Notes: generated from the letters alone by a model not told the origin. A DNA stretch of 64,000 nt from Keguizhuia sedimenti (GCA_030715135.1 JAUYVH010000009.1:1-64000), one strand, 5' to 3'. Positions 8,700 through 18,947 are shown, numbered from the stretch's first letter. Made by a program: numbers and translations.

Positions 8700-9143
8700 A
8701 TGCTTTATTTATATATTTTCCTTGCTGTCATAGCAGGTGTAGCGGTCACTCTTCAAGTGGGCGTCAACAGTTCTCTGCGTTTCAGTCTCAACAGCCCGGT
8801 ATATGCAGCGTTCTTTTCTTTTGCAATCGGAACGGTCGGACTGCTCGCCTATGCTCTCGTGACAAGGGCTCCATGGCCGACAATGCAAAATATCGTGAAG
8901 GTGCCGGCCTGGGCATGGCTAGGGGGCTTGCTGGGAGCATATTATGTTGTGACGACTATCGTTGCCGCTCCGAAGTTGGGCGCGGCAAGCCTGATCAGCC
9001 TGGTCGTTACTACCCAGCTGTGCACATCCTTAATTCTTGATCACTATGGCTTGATCGGATTTGCTCAACACAGTATCAACATGTGGCGAGTGCTCGGCGC
9101 ATTGCTGCTGATCGCCGGCGTCGTGCTGATCGTCAGAAACTAG
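8700..9143 (+). CDS. DMT-superfamily membrane protein, YdcZ (DUF606) type
   Basis: 147 residues with about five predicted transmembrane helices. The conserved opening AVIAGVAVTLQVGVNSSLR and the central WLGGLLGAYYV followed by LGAASLISLVVTTQL are typical of the YdcZ/DUF606 half-size members of the drug/metabolite transporter superfamily. They probably act as dimers in the inner membrane; substrates are mostly unknown. AGAGG lies five bases before the ATG. No neighbouring gene suggests the substrate. Confidence 0.85.
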   Translation: MLYLYIFLAVIAGVAVTLQVGVNSSLRFSLNSPVYAAFFSFAIGTVGLLAYALVTRAPWPTMQNIVKVPAWAWLGGLLGAYYVVTTIVAAPKLGAASLISLVVTTQLCTSLILDHYGLIGFAQHSINMWRVLGALLLIAGVVLIVRN

Positions 9144-9213
9144 TGCGATTAATCTTCCGGCCTGGGCGAGACCGAATTGCTGGATCCGTTTTGCGGAGAT
9201 TAAGCGGTCCGTG

Positions 9214-10389
9214 CTAAGCGTCGTCGGCTGCAGCCAGGGAAACCATATTTCTTCCTGCAGCCTTTGCCTGATAGAGCGCGCGATCCGCTCTGTTCAGCAG
9301 TTCGGAAATGGATTCCTCCGGATTTGCCATGGCTGCGCCGATGCTGACGGATACCGGGAGCATGCTGTCCGTATTGAGGTTGGCAGCTTGAATATCGATG
9401 TCCTCGTTCAAGGATTTTCTTAAGCGCTCGGCAACGGCAAGCGCCGCCGAAGTATCCGCTTCAGGCAGCAACACTGCAAATTCCTCGCCGCCTATTCTGG
9501 CAAGGTAGTCGATCGACCGGATTTCACCGGCGGCGTGCTGGGCAATAGCGAGCAGTACCTGGTCGCCTGCTGCATGGCCGTAGGTGTCATTGAGTTTCTT
9601 GAAGTGATCGACATCAAAAACAAGCAGGGAAAGCGTCCGGTTCGCCCGTCTGGCACGCATGAGCTCACGCTCGGCAATATCGAAGAAGGCGCGCCGGGAC
9701 CAAACGCCGGTAAGGAAGTCACGGTTTGCGTCGTCCAGCGCCTTGGACATCATCTTATCATGCACCATCATGACTGCTCCCATTGTGTAAACCGGAAGCA
9801 CAAGCGTTCCGATGGACAGGAACAGGAGGTTCCAGGAAGAAGCCTGCAATGAAGACGTCAGAGGATCGTAATCCGAGGCATATATCAGTCCGCGGACAAA
9901 ATGACCCATTGCAAAAAGGAACGCGATGCATCCCGTGAATCCATAGGGATAACGTCTGCGCAAGGATTTGTCAGCGCTGAAAATAGTCAGGCCGATCCCC
10001 GCGCTCACCGACCCGTGGAATATGGAAACCACGACGATCCGTGCAGAAATGGAATTCTGTCCATAGTGGAAAAAGGCTACGCCCATGACGGTCAGCACAA
10101 GGCCTGCCGTCAGGAGCCTGGCCGGAATACGCAAGGCGAAGAATTTCCTGAACCCGATGTAGATGCTTGCAATCGCCGCCGCCAGCAAGCCGTTGGCAAC
10201 TTCGATCGAGAGAAAATCCGGCGCGATGCCGCGTGTGGCATATAAGAGCAGCGCCACAAATGCCACGATGTTCGCCAGCATCCACTCCTTCATGCCGGCG
10301 ATTCCGCTGCGTGTAAGAGAAGCCAGGACAAGAAGCATGACTACGCAAAGGATGGCCGTAATCAACAGAAGATTGAGTGGACTCAACAT
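9214..10389 (-). CDS. Membrane-bound diguanylate cyclase (GGDEF)
   Basis: 391 residues. The first ~205 residues form about six transmembrane helices, a membrane sensor region without a named family that I can recognise. The C-terminal GGDEF domain (about 215-385) has the active-site GGEEF at 300-304 and the metal-binding LLVFDVDHFKKLND. An inhibitory RxxD site (RSID, 291-294) stands five residues before it, so cyclic-di-GMP synthesis with product inhibition is expected. There is no EAL domain. It is monocistronic. Confidence 0.92.
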   Translation of the reverse strand: MLSPLNLLLITAILCVVMLLVLASLTRSGIAGMKEWMLANIVAFVALLLYATRGIAPDFLSIEVANGLLAAAIASIYIGFRKFFALRIPARLLTAGLVLTVMGVAFFHYGQNSISARIVVVSIFHGSVSAGIGLTIFSADKSLRRRYPYGFTGCIAFLFAMGHFVRGLIYASDYDPLTSSLQASSWNLLFLSIGTLVLPVYTMGAVMMVHDKMMSKALDDANRDFLTGVWSRRAFFDIAERELMRARRANRTLSLLVFDVDHFKKLNDTYGHAAGDQVLLAIAQHAAGEIRSIDYLARIGGEEFAVLLPEADTSAALAVAERLRKSLNEDIDIQAANLNTDSMLPVSVSIGAAMANPEESISELLNRADRALYQAKAAGRNMVSLAAADDA

Positions 10390-11010
10390 AATATTGTTAT
10401 TTGTGATGGAAGCAGCTAAACGCCGTGGGGATTTTTAAGTAATAGGAAGAGGCCGTCAATAATTTTTGCAGGCATGGTGAGATATCATTTTTTCAGCCTC
10501 GAATTGCTTCTGCTTGGTCGTACAGAAAATTCAAGTTGAAAGGCTGCGAAGGCGGAGCAAAGTGCCGGCACTATATAGGTTTCATTGCAGCAGGTCCGCC
10601 TTGTTTCCGCATACGAGATGCCCGGTTCGTGTGCAGAGCTACTGCAGCTCGCCATGCGATTTTCGGTTAATTACATATTTTAAAAATCAGTAAATAATAT
10701 GAACTGATTGCTGGCTGAATATGCGATCCGGCCACATTTCGGACAATGAAATCATCTAATTGGTTTTTCAGCCAGCCGGTTGCGATGGCGTTCATTATCG
10801 ACATTCTTGCGAAGCGCAAAGAGCGAAAGTTTTGTTGCTAGTCCTGCACCAGGCATGAGCGCGACTGTTCGATTCCCCCTTAAACAATTGTGAACAACAT
10901 TGTTCTCCACACTATCAGGAACAGAAAGATGTTGCTGTATAGAAAATATCGAATTATCCTGAGTCGGCATGTTTTATCTACTTTTGCTTACAGAGGGAAA
11001 ACAGCTTCCT
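10390..11010. other. Long AT-rich intergenic region between divergent genes
   Basis: About 620 bp between the starts of the diguanylate cyclase (minus) and the periplasmic binding protein (plus). It must contain both promoters. I see no gene, RNA or strong inverted repeat in it. Confidence 0.5.
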
Positions 11011-12156
11011 ATGCACGCCATATTCCGTTTTTTGTTCCTGCTTTTTTTTGCATTTGGCGCGAGTGCGCATTCTTCTGAAGCAGTAAGGATAGGTGCGACG
11101 CTCAGCCTGACCGGCAAATATGCCGAATTGGGCGCCATGAACGAAAAGGCCTACAGGTTATGGGAGCGTGATGTCAATCAGAAGGGAGGCCTGGCGGGCC
11201 GTCCGGTGAAAGTCACGCTCCTTGACGATAAAAGCGACCCTGAATATGCCAAGATTCTTTACCGCCAACTGATCACTCAAGACAGGGTGGATCTCGTATT
11301 GGGGCCTTATTCAAGCGAGATTACCGAAGCGGTCTCTACCGTGACGGAAGAGTTTCGTTATCCTCTGCTGGCTTCGGGGGCTTCAGCGGTATCAATCTGG
11401 AGTCATGGCCGTAAATATGTCTTCGGCGTCTATATCACCGCTGATAAATACACTGTGGGCTTCCTCGAATTGCTGGTCAAGTCAGGCTTGACCAAGGTGG
11501 CCATCGTTTCTGCCGATGACATATTCTCCAAAAGCATCGAAGCGGGAACAAAGTCATGGGCCAGGCGTTATGGGTTGGACATCGTGTTTTCGGAAACCTT
11601 CAAGAAAGGTTCGGCGCAGATCGATCAAAGCATCGAGTCTGCCAGACGGTCCGGCGCTGAAGCCGTGATGGTCGCCGGATATTTCGACGATGCGGTCAAT
11701 GGCAGAAAGGCGCTCAAGAAGATCAACTGGACCCCGAAAGCGTACTACGCCACGGTCGGACCGGCGATTCAAAAATATTACGATGTGCTCAAGGAGGACG
11801 CCGAACTGACTTACTCCTCTTCGCAATGGGAACCCGATCTTCCGTTCCCGGGAGGCAGGACATTTACCCATGAGTTCAAAGATGCATATGGCGTGGCCCC
11901 TTCCTATCATGCGGCCAGTGCATACGCGGCAGGCCAGATTCTGGAAGCTGCGGTGCGCAAGGCGAAAAGTCTCGATAGGATCAAGCTGCGCGCCACGCTT
12001 TCCACGCTGGATACGATTACTGTCCTGGGTCGCTACGGCGTCGATCCGGACGGCCGCCAGGTGCGCCACTTCACCACCACTGTCCAGTGGCAGAAGGGAA
12101 AAAAAGAGATCGTTTCTCCTTCGGAGTTGACAATTGCAAAAGCGGTATGGCGCTGA
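11011..12156 (+). CDS. Branched-chain amino-acid-type ABC transporter substrate-binding protein
   Basis: About 381 residues. The ATG at 11011 is preferred over one at 10969 because it gives a compact Sec signal peptide (MHAIFRFLFLLFFAFGASA). The mature protein starts with VRIGATLSLTGKYAELG, the hallmark of the Peripla_BP_6 / LivK family, and continues with LLDDKSDPEYAKILYRQLI and LGPYSSEITEAVS. It binds a small solute in the periplasm and presents it to an ABC permease. No permease or ATPase genes are adjacent, so it is an orphan and may serve a distant transporter or act as a sensor. The ligand is unknown. Confidence 0.88.
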   Translation: MHAIFRFLFLLFFAFGASAHSSEAVRIGATLSLTGKYAELGAMNEKAYRLWERDVNQKGGLAGRPVKVTLLDDKSDPEYAKILYRQLITQDRVDLVLGPYSSEITEAVSTVTEEFRYPLLASGASAVSIWSHGRKYVFGVYITADKYTVGFLELLVKSGLTKVAIVSADDIFSKSIEAGTKSWARRYGLDIVFSETFKKGSAQIDQSIESARRSGAEAVMVAGYFDDAVNGRKALKKINWTPKAYYATVGPAIQKYYDVLKEDAELTYSSSQWEPDLPFPGGRTFTHEFKDAYGVAPSYHAASAYAAGQILEAAVRKAKSLDRIKLRATLSTLDTITVLGRYGVDPDGRQVRHFTTTVQWQKGKKEIVSPSELTIAKAVWR

Positions 12157-12250
12157 AAGAAGAAGCCGGAGCTTATTTCATCCATGCTGGTGTGCGGCGG
12201 CTGGCTATTTCAAAGTTAAGCGGTCGCAAGGCGGAACAGAAAATCGCACA

Positions 12251-12276
12251 GCATGCCGTACTGCAGTACGGCATGC
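12251..12276. repeat. Perfect 26-bp palindrome
   Basis: GCATGCCGTACTG is followed directly by its reverse complement. It lies in the 186-bp space between the convergent binding-protein gene and the antiporter gene. It could be a cruciform-forming part of a bidirectional terminator or the core of a REP-type element. Its GCCGTACT/AGTACGGC arms resemble the AGTACGG motif inside the palindromic element at 7187-7299. Confidence 0.8.
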
Positions 12277-12342
12277 GCCTGCCGGTCCCAACTTCAAACG
12301 GGAGCTTCGGGCCGGGGCTGACAAACAGTTATTTCCAAATAC

Positions 12343-13593
12343 CTAAATAAGAAAAAATACCGCGGCCACGGCCGTCGGCAAAATTGCTGCCGCCAGCAAA
12401 CCGCCGATGCCGATCGTTCCATCATTGAATCCTTCACGCAACAAGGCGACGCCTGCCGGATTAGGCGCGTTCGCGATCACCGTCAGTCCGCCTCCTGCGA
12501 CCGCGCCTGCGACCAGCATGTATTTCGCTGCATCGGAAATGCCTTCGATCAGCGAACCGAGATAGGTCAGCGCCGCATTATCGGTGATTGCAGTCAGCGC
12601 CAACGCGCCGAAAAAGAGCGTAGTCGGTTCCAGGCTGGATACGATAGGCTGCAGCCACCATTGCTGCATGCCGCCCAGTACGACCAGGCCTGCGAGAAAG
12701 AACCCGACCAGTAATCCTTCCTTGAGGATAAGAGGGCTCTGGTACTGGGAATACGCGGCCGTATAGCCAAGGAAGAACAGGAAAAGCCCCATGAAAATCA
12801 CAGGATGGTGCGCGAAGACCACCACGCCGGCAAGGAAGATCAGGTGAATGAAGCTGACAGTCAGCGGTACGGCGACTACGGCTGCCCCGGCGGACGATTG
12901 CGTCGAATCGCCGAGATGCTTTCGCAGCATCCATGAAATCGCCGTGGCATTGATCAGCACTGCGATCATTGCCTTCCAGCCGAAGTTGGCGACCATGAAT
13001 GCATTATCCCAATTCCATTTTGCGGCCACCATTAACACAGGAGGTGCCGCGAACGATGTCAAGGTGCCGCCAATCGATATATTGACGAACAGCACGCCCA
13101 ACGCTCCGTACTTGAGCCACTCCGGAATACCCTGCCGGAATACCATGGGCGCCAGCAAAAGCGCTGCCAGCGTCATGGCGGCAGGTTCGGTGATGAGCGA
13201 TCCGAACATCGGAACCAGCGCAAGGCAAAGCCAGACTTTTGCCAGCGTCGTATTGATCGGCAGGATCGCTGCGAGGCCGAAGACCAGACTTCTTACGAGG
13301 TCCAGTACAGGACGCGACGCGGCGATCACCATGATCACGAATACGAACAGGGGCTCGGTGTAATGCCTCGATTCGGCATATTCGATCGCGGATTGGCCTC
13401 CGAGCGTAAATGCCATGATGATCAGCAATACCATTGCCCACAAACCGAATACCACTTCGATCTCGCCGAGCAGATGGAACAGTCCGGCATGTCTTTCGCT
13501 CCGGTCGCCCATGCGTTCTATGGTCTTGGCGGCGAAGGTGTGAATGAGGGCAAGTGCAAAAATGATTGCGGCAATGACGTTGATATCGTTCAT
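12343..13593 (-). CDS. Putative Na+/H+ antiporter, multi-spanning membrane protein
   Basis: 416 residues with about eleven or twelve predicted transmembrane helices. Conserved-looking segments are LITEPAAMTLAALLLAPMVF and ISIGGTLTSFAAPPVLMVAA, as in the family annotated as putative Na+/H+ antiporters (Na_H_antiport_3 type). Such proteins exchange cytoplasmic Na+ for protons. It follows the sodium/calcium exchanger gene by 33 bases on the same strand, so the two are probably co-transcribed and both concern cation balance. The family name is from memory. Confidence 0.75.
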   Translation of the reverse strand: MNDINVIAAIIFALALIHTFAAKTIERMGDRSERHAGLFHLLGEIEVVFGLWAMVLLIIMAFTLGGQSAIEYAESRHYTEPLFVFVIMVIAASRPVLDLVRSLVFGLAAILPINTTLAKVWLCLALVPMFGSLITEPAAMTLAALLLAPMVFRQGIPEWLKYGALGVLFVNISIGGTLTSFAAPPVLMVAAKWNWDNAFMVANFGWKAMIAVLINATAISWMLRKHLGDSTQSSAGAAVVAVPLTVSFIHLIFLAGVVVFAHHPVIFMGLFLFFLGYTAAYSQYQSPLILKEGLLVGFFLAGLVVLGGMQQWWLQPIVSSLEPTTLFFGALALTAITDNAALTYLGSLIEGISDAAKYMLVAGAVAGGGLTVIANAPNPAGVALLREGFNDGTIGIGGLLAAAILPTAVAAVFFLI

Positions 13594-13626
13594 GTATTGA
13601 ATATTCTTTTTGAAGAAGCTGATGTC

Positions 13627-14634
13627 TCATTGTGCATGATAAAAAAGAACATAGGCATTCAGGATGTAAATCGAGAGCATGCCGATGCTTACCCATCCCA
13701 TGCTGCGCATGAGCCGCTTTGCCGGCGGCGAAGCGAGACCGATGACGGCAAGGCCGGTCATTGCTGCGGCAGACAATGCGGAAAACGCATGGGCCGGCGA
13801 CACATTGGAGTAGATGGGGCCGTTCAAGTAAAACAGATCATCCACTGCAAGAATCGTCGTGTTAAACAGATTGCTGCCCAGCAGATTGGCTATTGCCATG
13901 TCCAGCGCACCGATTCGTATCGACGATATGGTAACAGCAAGCTCGGGCAGCGTGGTCGCTCCGGCAATCAGAAGTGCGCCGACAAATGAGCCGTTCCATC
14001 CCATGACTTCGGCCAGGCGCGTTCCGACAAACGGCAGCCAGATACCGGCCGCCACCACGACTGAAGCGGCCAGCGAATAGCCGATCAGCGCTCCAGATAA
14101 GGTCAGGTGAGGATAGCGGTCCGCCACCGCCTCGGAAAAATCCTTTCGCTGCTCGCGTTCATGGACTAGAACCGTGCGGATGGCGAATGCGTAAAGCATT
14201 ACGATAATGAACGATTGGATTCCCACGTGGCCTATAGCCAGTTCCGCTGTCATCGAGCCGAACAGGATACTGATGCCGATAAAGCTGACAAGAAGAACGC
14301 CAAAGCCTGCCGAAAGAATATGGTTTCGGCTGGCACGCCGGTAAAAGGACTCGCGATTGTGCAGGAAGTCGATCACCACGAGCATAGCCAGGTTCACCAG
14401 ACAGCTTCCCAGCACATTGCCGGCAGCGATATTCGGCGCATTGGCGAGCGCCGACGCACTGATGCCGGTAATCAGTTCGGGAAGCGAGGTGACGGAAGCA
14501 AGCAAGATCATGCCGATCCAGTTGCCGGACAGGCCGGTTTTGTCGGCAATGACATCGCCATAGAAAGATAGCCTGCTGCCCGCAATGGCGATCACGGATG
14601 CGCAGAAAGCAAGCTGGAGCCAGATGATGAGCAT
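13627..14634 (-). CDS. Sodium/calcium exchanger family (CaCA) membrane protein
   Basis: About 335 residues from the ATG at 14634, which places the first helix at the N-terminus; an ATG at 14706 would add 24 residues. Two inverted alpha-repeats are visible: GMILLASVTSLPELITGISA, and GALLIAGATTLPELAVTISS followed by IANLLGSNLFN. Each carries the acidic residue of the T-S/T-LPEL motif that binds the cation in NCX-type exchangers. About ten transmembrane helices are predicted. It is the first gene of a likely two-gene operon with the Na+/H+ antiporter-like gene. The exported ion (Ca2+ or other) is not certain. Confidence 0.85.
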   Translation of the reverse strand: MLIIWLQLAFCASVIAIAGSRLSFYGDVIADKTGLSGNWIGMILLASVTSLPELITGISASALANAPNIAAGNVLGSCLVNLAMLVVIDFLHNRESFYRRASRNHILSAGFGVLLVSFIGISILFGSMTAELAIGHVGIQSFIIVMLYAFAIRTVLVHEREQRKDFSEAVADRYPHLTLSGALIGYSLAASVVVAAGIWLPFVGTRLAEVMGWNGSFVGALLIAGATTLPELAVTISSIRIGALDMAIANLLGSNLFNTTILAVDDLFYLNGPIYSNVSPAHAFSALSAAAMTGLAVIGLASPPAKRLMRSMGWVSIGMLSIYILNAYVLFYHAQ

Positions 14635-14782
14635 GTCGCCGTTGATCGAAACTTTACCTGCAATCGGAAACGCCAGTTTAGCCCAGGTTAAACAGACGGT
14701 GCGCATAATCAGGCATCGCGGGTTCCCATTTGTCGGCAGATAGGACCGGGTTAATCCGCTTCAGGAAAATCATGTACAAGGA

Positions 14783-15748
14783 TTAATCTAGCCTTGACAA
14801 AATGCCTTTCTTGTCCAGTGCATACCGGTCCAGATCGTTGGCCATGAAGAGCCGGCCCTTGTAAACCGATTTGGCTTCTTTTTCCAGTTCCATCAGTAAA
14901 GCCTTTCCTTCATTGTGCCCATGGTAGCGAGGACTGAAGTGTGTAAGGACGAGATTGCGGATTTTCGCTTCATGCGCGAACAAGGCCACGCGCCAGGCCG
15001 AACTGTGCTGCGGAGCGGGGCCGGCCTTGAGCAAGCCTTCCTCCGTGTAGGTTGCCTCATGAATCAGCACGTCCGCATCTTGCGCCTCGGCCGTCAACAA
15101 GCCAGGCTGATCGTTGTCTCCGCCGACGATGATTTTGCGCGCCTTGCGCCGCGGGAGAAGGTAATCGGCTGCACTGACGGCGCGCCCGTCGGGCAATGTG
15201 AGGTCCCTGCCTTGCTGAATGCTGCTCCAGGCTGGACCGGTCGGAATGCCGCTCGATTTCAGCTTTGCGACATCGAGCTTGCCTTCAACCGCTTTCTCCG
15301 TGAAGCTGTAAGCGAAGGAGGGAACCCTGTGCGACAGGGGCGTCGCCTGCACCTGGACGTCGTCAAATGAATCGATAGCGGCAGAATTTTCTATCTCGAT
15401 ATAGTCGATAGGATAGGGCAGGCGAAGCTCTGTGGTGTCGATGACGCCTTCGACGAAGCGCCTCACCGAGGGCGGACCGACGATGTGCATGCGTGCAGTG
15501 CGGTTCAGCATGCCCGCGCTTGCCAACAGTCCCGGAAGTCCGTAGCAATGGTCGCCGTGGATATGCGTGATGAAAATCCCTGACAGGTGAAAGAGCGAAA
15601 AGTTGGTGTGCAGGATCCTGTGCTGCGTACCTTCTCCGCAGTCGACCAGGTACCACTGTTTGGCGCCGGTCGAGCGAATGCTGAGCGCCGACATATTCCT
15701 GGATTTTGTAGGCGCTCCCGAAGACGTTCCCAAGAACAGGATTTCCAT
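14783..15748 (-). CDS. rnz: Ribonuclease Z (tRNA 3' endonuclease)
   Basis: About 321 residues from the ATG at 15748, which gives the usual N-terminus MEILFLGTSSGAPTKSRN. RNase Z removes 3' trailers from tRNA precursors. The metallo-beta-lactamase signature THIHGDHCYGLPGLL is present, with further metal ligands in LIHEATY and in LVLTHFSPRY near the C-terminus, plus the SSGIPTGPAW region of the substrate-binding part. Length and motif order match the short bacterial form. It lies downstream of the GGDEF-EAL gene on the same strand with a 219-bp gap. Confidence 0.93.
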   Translation of the reverse strand: MEILFLGTSSGAPTKSRNMSALSIRSTGAKQWYLVDCGEGTQHRILHTNFSLFHLSGIFITHIHGDHCYGLPGLLASAGMLNRTARMHIVGPPSVRRFVEGVIDTTELRLPYPIDYIEIENSAAIDSFDDVQVQATPLSHRVPSFAYSFTEKAVEGKLDVAKLKSSGIPTGPAWSSIQQGRDLTLPDGRAVSAADYLLPRRKARKIIVGGDNDQPGLLTAEAQDADVLIHEATYTEEGLLKAGPAPQHSSAWRVALFAHEAKIRNLVLTHFSPRYHGHNEGKALLMELEKEAKSVYKGRLFMANDLDRYALDKKGILSRLD

Positions 15749-15967
15749 TGTGTTCGCTTTTGGGGCACGCGCAAACATGCGGGCCGCTGGTTTGTAGAAG
15801 GAATTGGAAAGAATGATGATATCCCGAGCCGGGAAAACCGGCTGACGGACGAATGAGAGCTATTTTCCAAAAGGCGCGGGGTTGCCGCAGCAATTGAAGC
15901 TTCAATTCATCCTTGTCCAACAGGGTTGATATGGCGGAGCCGCGCGGAGCTTGCGCAATGGAATGAT

Positions 15968-18682
15968 TCAGGCCGAGAAAATCATCTTGGGCATGATGGG
16001 CTGCGTGTCGGCCGGCGGAAGCGGCCTGGAGATGTAGAAGCCTTGCATTTCATCGCAGTGCATGGCTTTCAGCACTTTGATCTGCTCCAGCGTCTCGACT
16101 CCTTCCGCGACGACCCGCATGCCGAGGGAATGAGCCATGCTGACAATGGTTTTGAACAGCACATTGCTTTCATTGGACGTATTGAGCCTGGCGGTGAACG
16201 CCTGGTCGATCTTCAGCACGTCGAAGTCCAGGCTCTGCAACTGGGACAGGGACGAATACCCGGTTCCAAAATCGTCCACCAGCAACCGGATTCCCATTTC
16301 CTGTATGGAGTTGATCGATCTGATCACTTCCTCTGTCTTTTCCAGCATGGCGGACTCGGTGATCTCTATTTCGAGCAATCCGGGCTCGATATCGTATCGC
16401 TTCAGGTGGGACTCCAGCAATTTCGAGATATCGGCTTCGTGGAATTGCCGCGCGCAGACATTGATCGATACGGGAACGACCTGTTGTTCATGTCTTTTCC
16501 AATAGGCCAGTTGAGCGCAGACTTTATCGACCACGATTTCGCCGATCCGGCTGATCAGTCCCACTTCCTCGGCAAGCGGAATGAAGTCATTCGGTTCGAT
16601 CATGCCCCTGGTCGGATGCATCCACCGTACCAGTGCTTCCATGCTTGATGTGATGCCAGTCGAAACGTCCACGCGTGGCTGGTAATGCATGACAAGCTGG
16701 TCATGTTCGACCGCATGGCGTAATTCCGCTTCTTTCTGGTGCGCAAGGAGTATGGCCTCGGAATATCGTTGATCGAAAAAGCGGTACCCCATCTTCCCTG
16801 AAGTTTTCACGGCATACATTGCGATGTCCGCGTTCTTGAGCAGAACCGTCGCCTCGTCGCCATCCTCAGGGTACATGCTGATGCCTATCGACAGGCCGAT
16901 TTTGCACAAGCCCTTCTTGATCTTGAACTGGGCCTGAAATACCTTGAGAATGCGCTCGGCAATTTGCGCAACCTCGGTACTTTCATGGACATCTTCCAGG
17001 ATGACGAGAAACTCGTCGCCTCCCAGTCGTACCACGTCATCGTTCGGCCTCACCGCATCCTTCAGCCTGCGCCCGGCAGTCATGAGAATTTCGTCGCCGG
17101 CATCATGTCCCATCGTGTCGTTTACGGTTTTGAAGCCGTCAAGATCGATGAACAGCAAGGCAAGCCGGCAGTCTTTGTCCTTCGCATCCCTGAGCGCATT
17201 GGGAAGATAGCTGTTCAGCCAATGGCGGTTGGGCAAGCCGGTCAGCGCATCCTCGTTGCCGCGTTTTTCCAGTTCCTGGAAATGTGCTTTCAGGCTGCTG
17301 ATGTCACGCATGGTGGCTGCGAGATACTTGTCGTGGCGGACAATGCGCATATGTACCCAGGGCGGCCCCTTGATTCCGATCCGCTTAAGGTCGAATTCGC
17401 CTTCGGTCGAACCGTTCTTGACTGCGTGGGAGAGTGCCAGTCTGATCATCCTCAGGGTTCTCCCGCTGTAACAGTCCGAGATGCGCTTTCCAATCACGCT
17501 TTCCCGGTTTCGCTGAAAGAATCGTGCCCCGTGTTCGTTGCAGTCGTCGATTGTAAAGTCGCTCGGCTGTCCATCAGCATCGAGAATCGGCCGCAGGATA
17601 TAGAAGCCTTCGTTCGCCTCCTCGGTGGCGGCGCGATATGTGGACTGCATTAGTTCGAACTGCTTTTTCCGCCATGAAAGGCGCAGACCGGAATATGTGG
17701 TGACCAAAGTGAATAGCGCCAGGCCGAAAGTCAGCAATATGGCGTTGCGTATGGACTCGCTGCGGTGTTGCCAGTAAGGCGCGAGCATTTCCTCCTGATC
17801 AAGCCCTGCAAGCGTCGTCATCCCGTATTCATGAGTGAGCTGCCATCCGACATAACGTGTGCGTTTGTCGGCAAACCATTTTTCACCGTCCAGGATCTGG
17901 CTCGTCGACGATGCAAATGTGGGGACTTCCCGTAATGGTCCTTCCTTTGACAGGAATATACGATTGCCGATTCTGGACAGGCCGACTGTATTGTCATCGG
18001 CAATTACTGCAAGAAGGCCGTGTTGTTTCAGAGTAATTTCATCGTAGCCCGCAATGAAGTTTGCAGGCAGTACCGAGACCAGAACGACACCAGCGAAATT
18101 TCCCGACTCGTCTGACAATCTGCGCGAGAACGGAATCACATATTCATGAGAGAAATTTCCGATGCGTGTCATGCCGATGTAAAACAGGTTCGAGGAATTA
18201 AGATGAGCCTTGAAATATGGCTGGTCAGCGACATTCGTTTTAGCAGGTTTGGGAATATTGCTGGTAACAAGATCACCATCCTTGTCGATGATGCTGACAT
18301 AAAACCCGTTATCGAGAGGAAAGTTCCGGATCTGCTCCATGTCCTCCAGCTTGAAGAAACCGCCGGTCAGCTCCCACCCGTTTTTGACATAGAGGCTGAT
18401 ATGATCTACCGCTTCGATGGACCTGGATAAATGTTCTGCATATGCCCTGGCGAGGATTTCGGCTTCCCTAAGGGCAATTATTTCGACCTGGCGCTTTTCT
18501 GCCGCAAGATCTTTGAGCAGCAGGCTCCAGCCTATTGTTCCTACCAGCAGGCCGATTACGGGCCATAAGAAAAGTCGATGCAGATTTCCGCGAATAAAAT
18601 CAATAGGTTCCTGAAACCGGCCTAGATGCCGGAAAGCTGTTCGTCGCTTTAAAAGGCGGGAGCTTGTGCGGGGAATTGTCAT
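15968..18682 (-). CDS. Membrane sensor PAS-GGDEF-EAL protein
   Basis: About 904 residues from the ATG at 18682. An N-terminal transmembrane helix (WPVIGLLVGTIGWSLLL), a periplasmic sensor of roughly 250 residues resembling a Cache/PDC domain, and a second helix (AILLTFGLALFTLVTTYSG) precede a PAS-like region. GGDEF follows with an intact RLGGDEF and an RPND inhibitory site five residues before it. The EAL domain has MEALVRWMHP, the metal-site DDFGTGYSSLSQL and the later EGVET motif, so both halves look catalytically competent. It probably adjusts cyclic-di-GMP in response to a periplasmic ligand. Confidence 0.92.
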   Translation of the reverse strand: MTIPRTSSRLLKRRTAFRHLGRFQEPIDFIRGNLHRLFLWPVIGLLVGTIGWSLLLKDLAAEKRQVEIIALREAEILARAYAEHLSRSIEAVDHISLYVKNGWELTGGFFKLEDMEQIRNFPLDNGFYVSIIDKDGDLVTSNIPKPAKTNVADQPYFKAHLNSSNLFYIGMTRIGNFSHEYVIPFSRRLSDESGNFAGVVLVSVLPANFIAGYDEITLKQHGLLAVIADDNTVGLSRIGNRIFLSKEGPLREVPTFASSTSQILDGEKWFADKRTRYVGWQLTHEYGMTTLAGLDQEEMLAPYWQHRSESIRNAILLTFGLALFTLVTTYSGLRLSWRKKQFELMQSTYRAATEEANEGFYILRPILDADGQPSDFTIDDCNEHGARFFQRNRESVIGKRISDCYSGRTLRMIRLALSHAVKNGSTEGEFDLKRIGIKGPPWVHMRIVRHDKYLAATMRDISSLKAHFQELEKRGNEDALTGLPNRHWLNSYLPNALRDAKDKDCRLALLFIDLDGFKTVNDTMGHDAGDEILMTAGRRLKDAVRPNDDVVRLGGDEFLVILEDVHESTEVAQIAERILKVFQAQFKIKKGLCKIGLSIGISMYPEDGDEATVLLKNADIAMYAVKTSGKMGYRFFDQRYSEAILLAHQKEAELRHAVEHDQLVMHYQPRVDVSTGITSSMEALVRWMHPTRGMIEPNDFIPLAEEVGLISRIGEIVVDKVCAQLAYWKRHEQQVVPVSINVCARQFHEADISKLLESHLKRYDIEPGLLEIEITESAMLEKTEEVIRSINSIQEMGIRLLVDDFGTGYSSLSQLQSLDFDVLKIDQAFTARLNTSNESNVLFKTIVSMAHSLGMRVVAEGVETLEQIKVLKAMHCDEMQGFYISRPLPPADTQPIMPKMIFSA

Positions 18683-18920
18683 TATTCGTGCCCATCCACT
18701 CAGGAAATATTGCAGGGCGTGGAACTGTAGACTGTGAATTGCCAATTTTGTTCATGGAAACATGCATAGTAAATATGAAAGTTTCGAAGAGCGGGCAATC
18801 TTTGAATATCAGGCTGCGGTCAAGACGAGCGGGGCTTTGGCTTCCTGCCGCTTAATTAAGTGCATGCAAATATCTGATAGCTAAAAAACATCTACCGGAT
18901 GTCGCAAGGTGAAAATTTAT

Positions 18921-18947
18921 AAAGCTGCCGGAGAGGCCGGCAGCTTT
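18921..18947 (-). terminator. Rho-independent terminator of the CBS gene
   Basis: AAAGCTGCCGG (18921-18931) pairs with CCGGCAGCTTT (18937-18947) around a 5-base loop. It lies about 70 bases downstream of the CBS-domain gene's stop codon. The minus-strand sequence after it is T/A-rich (TTTATAAATTTTC). Confidence 0.85.
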
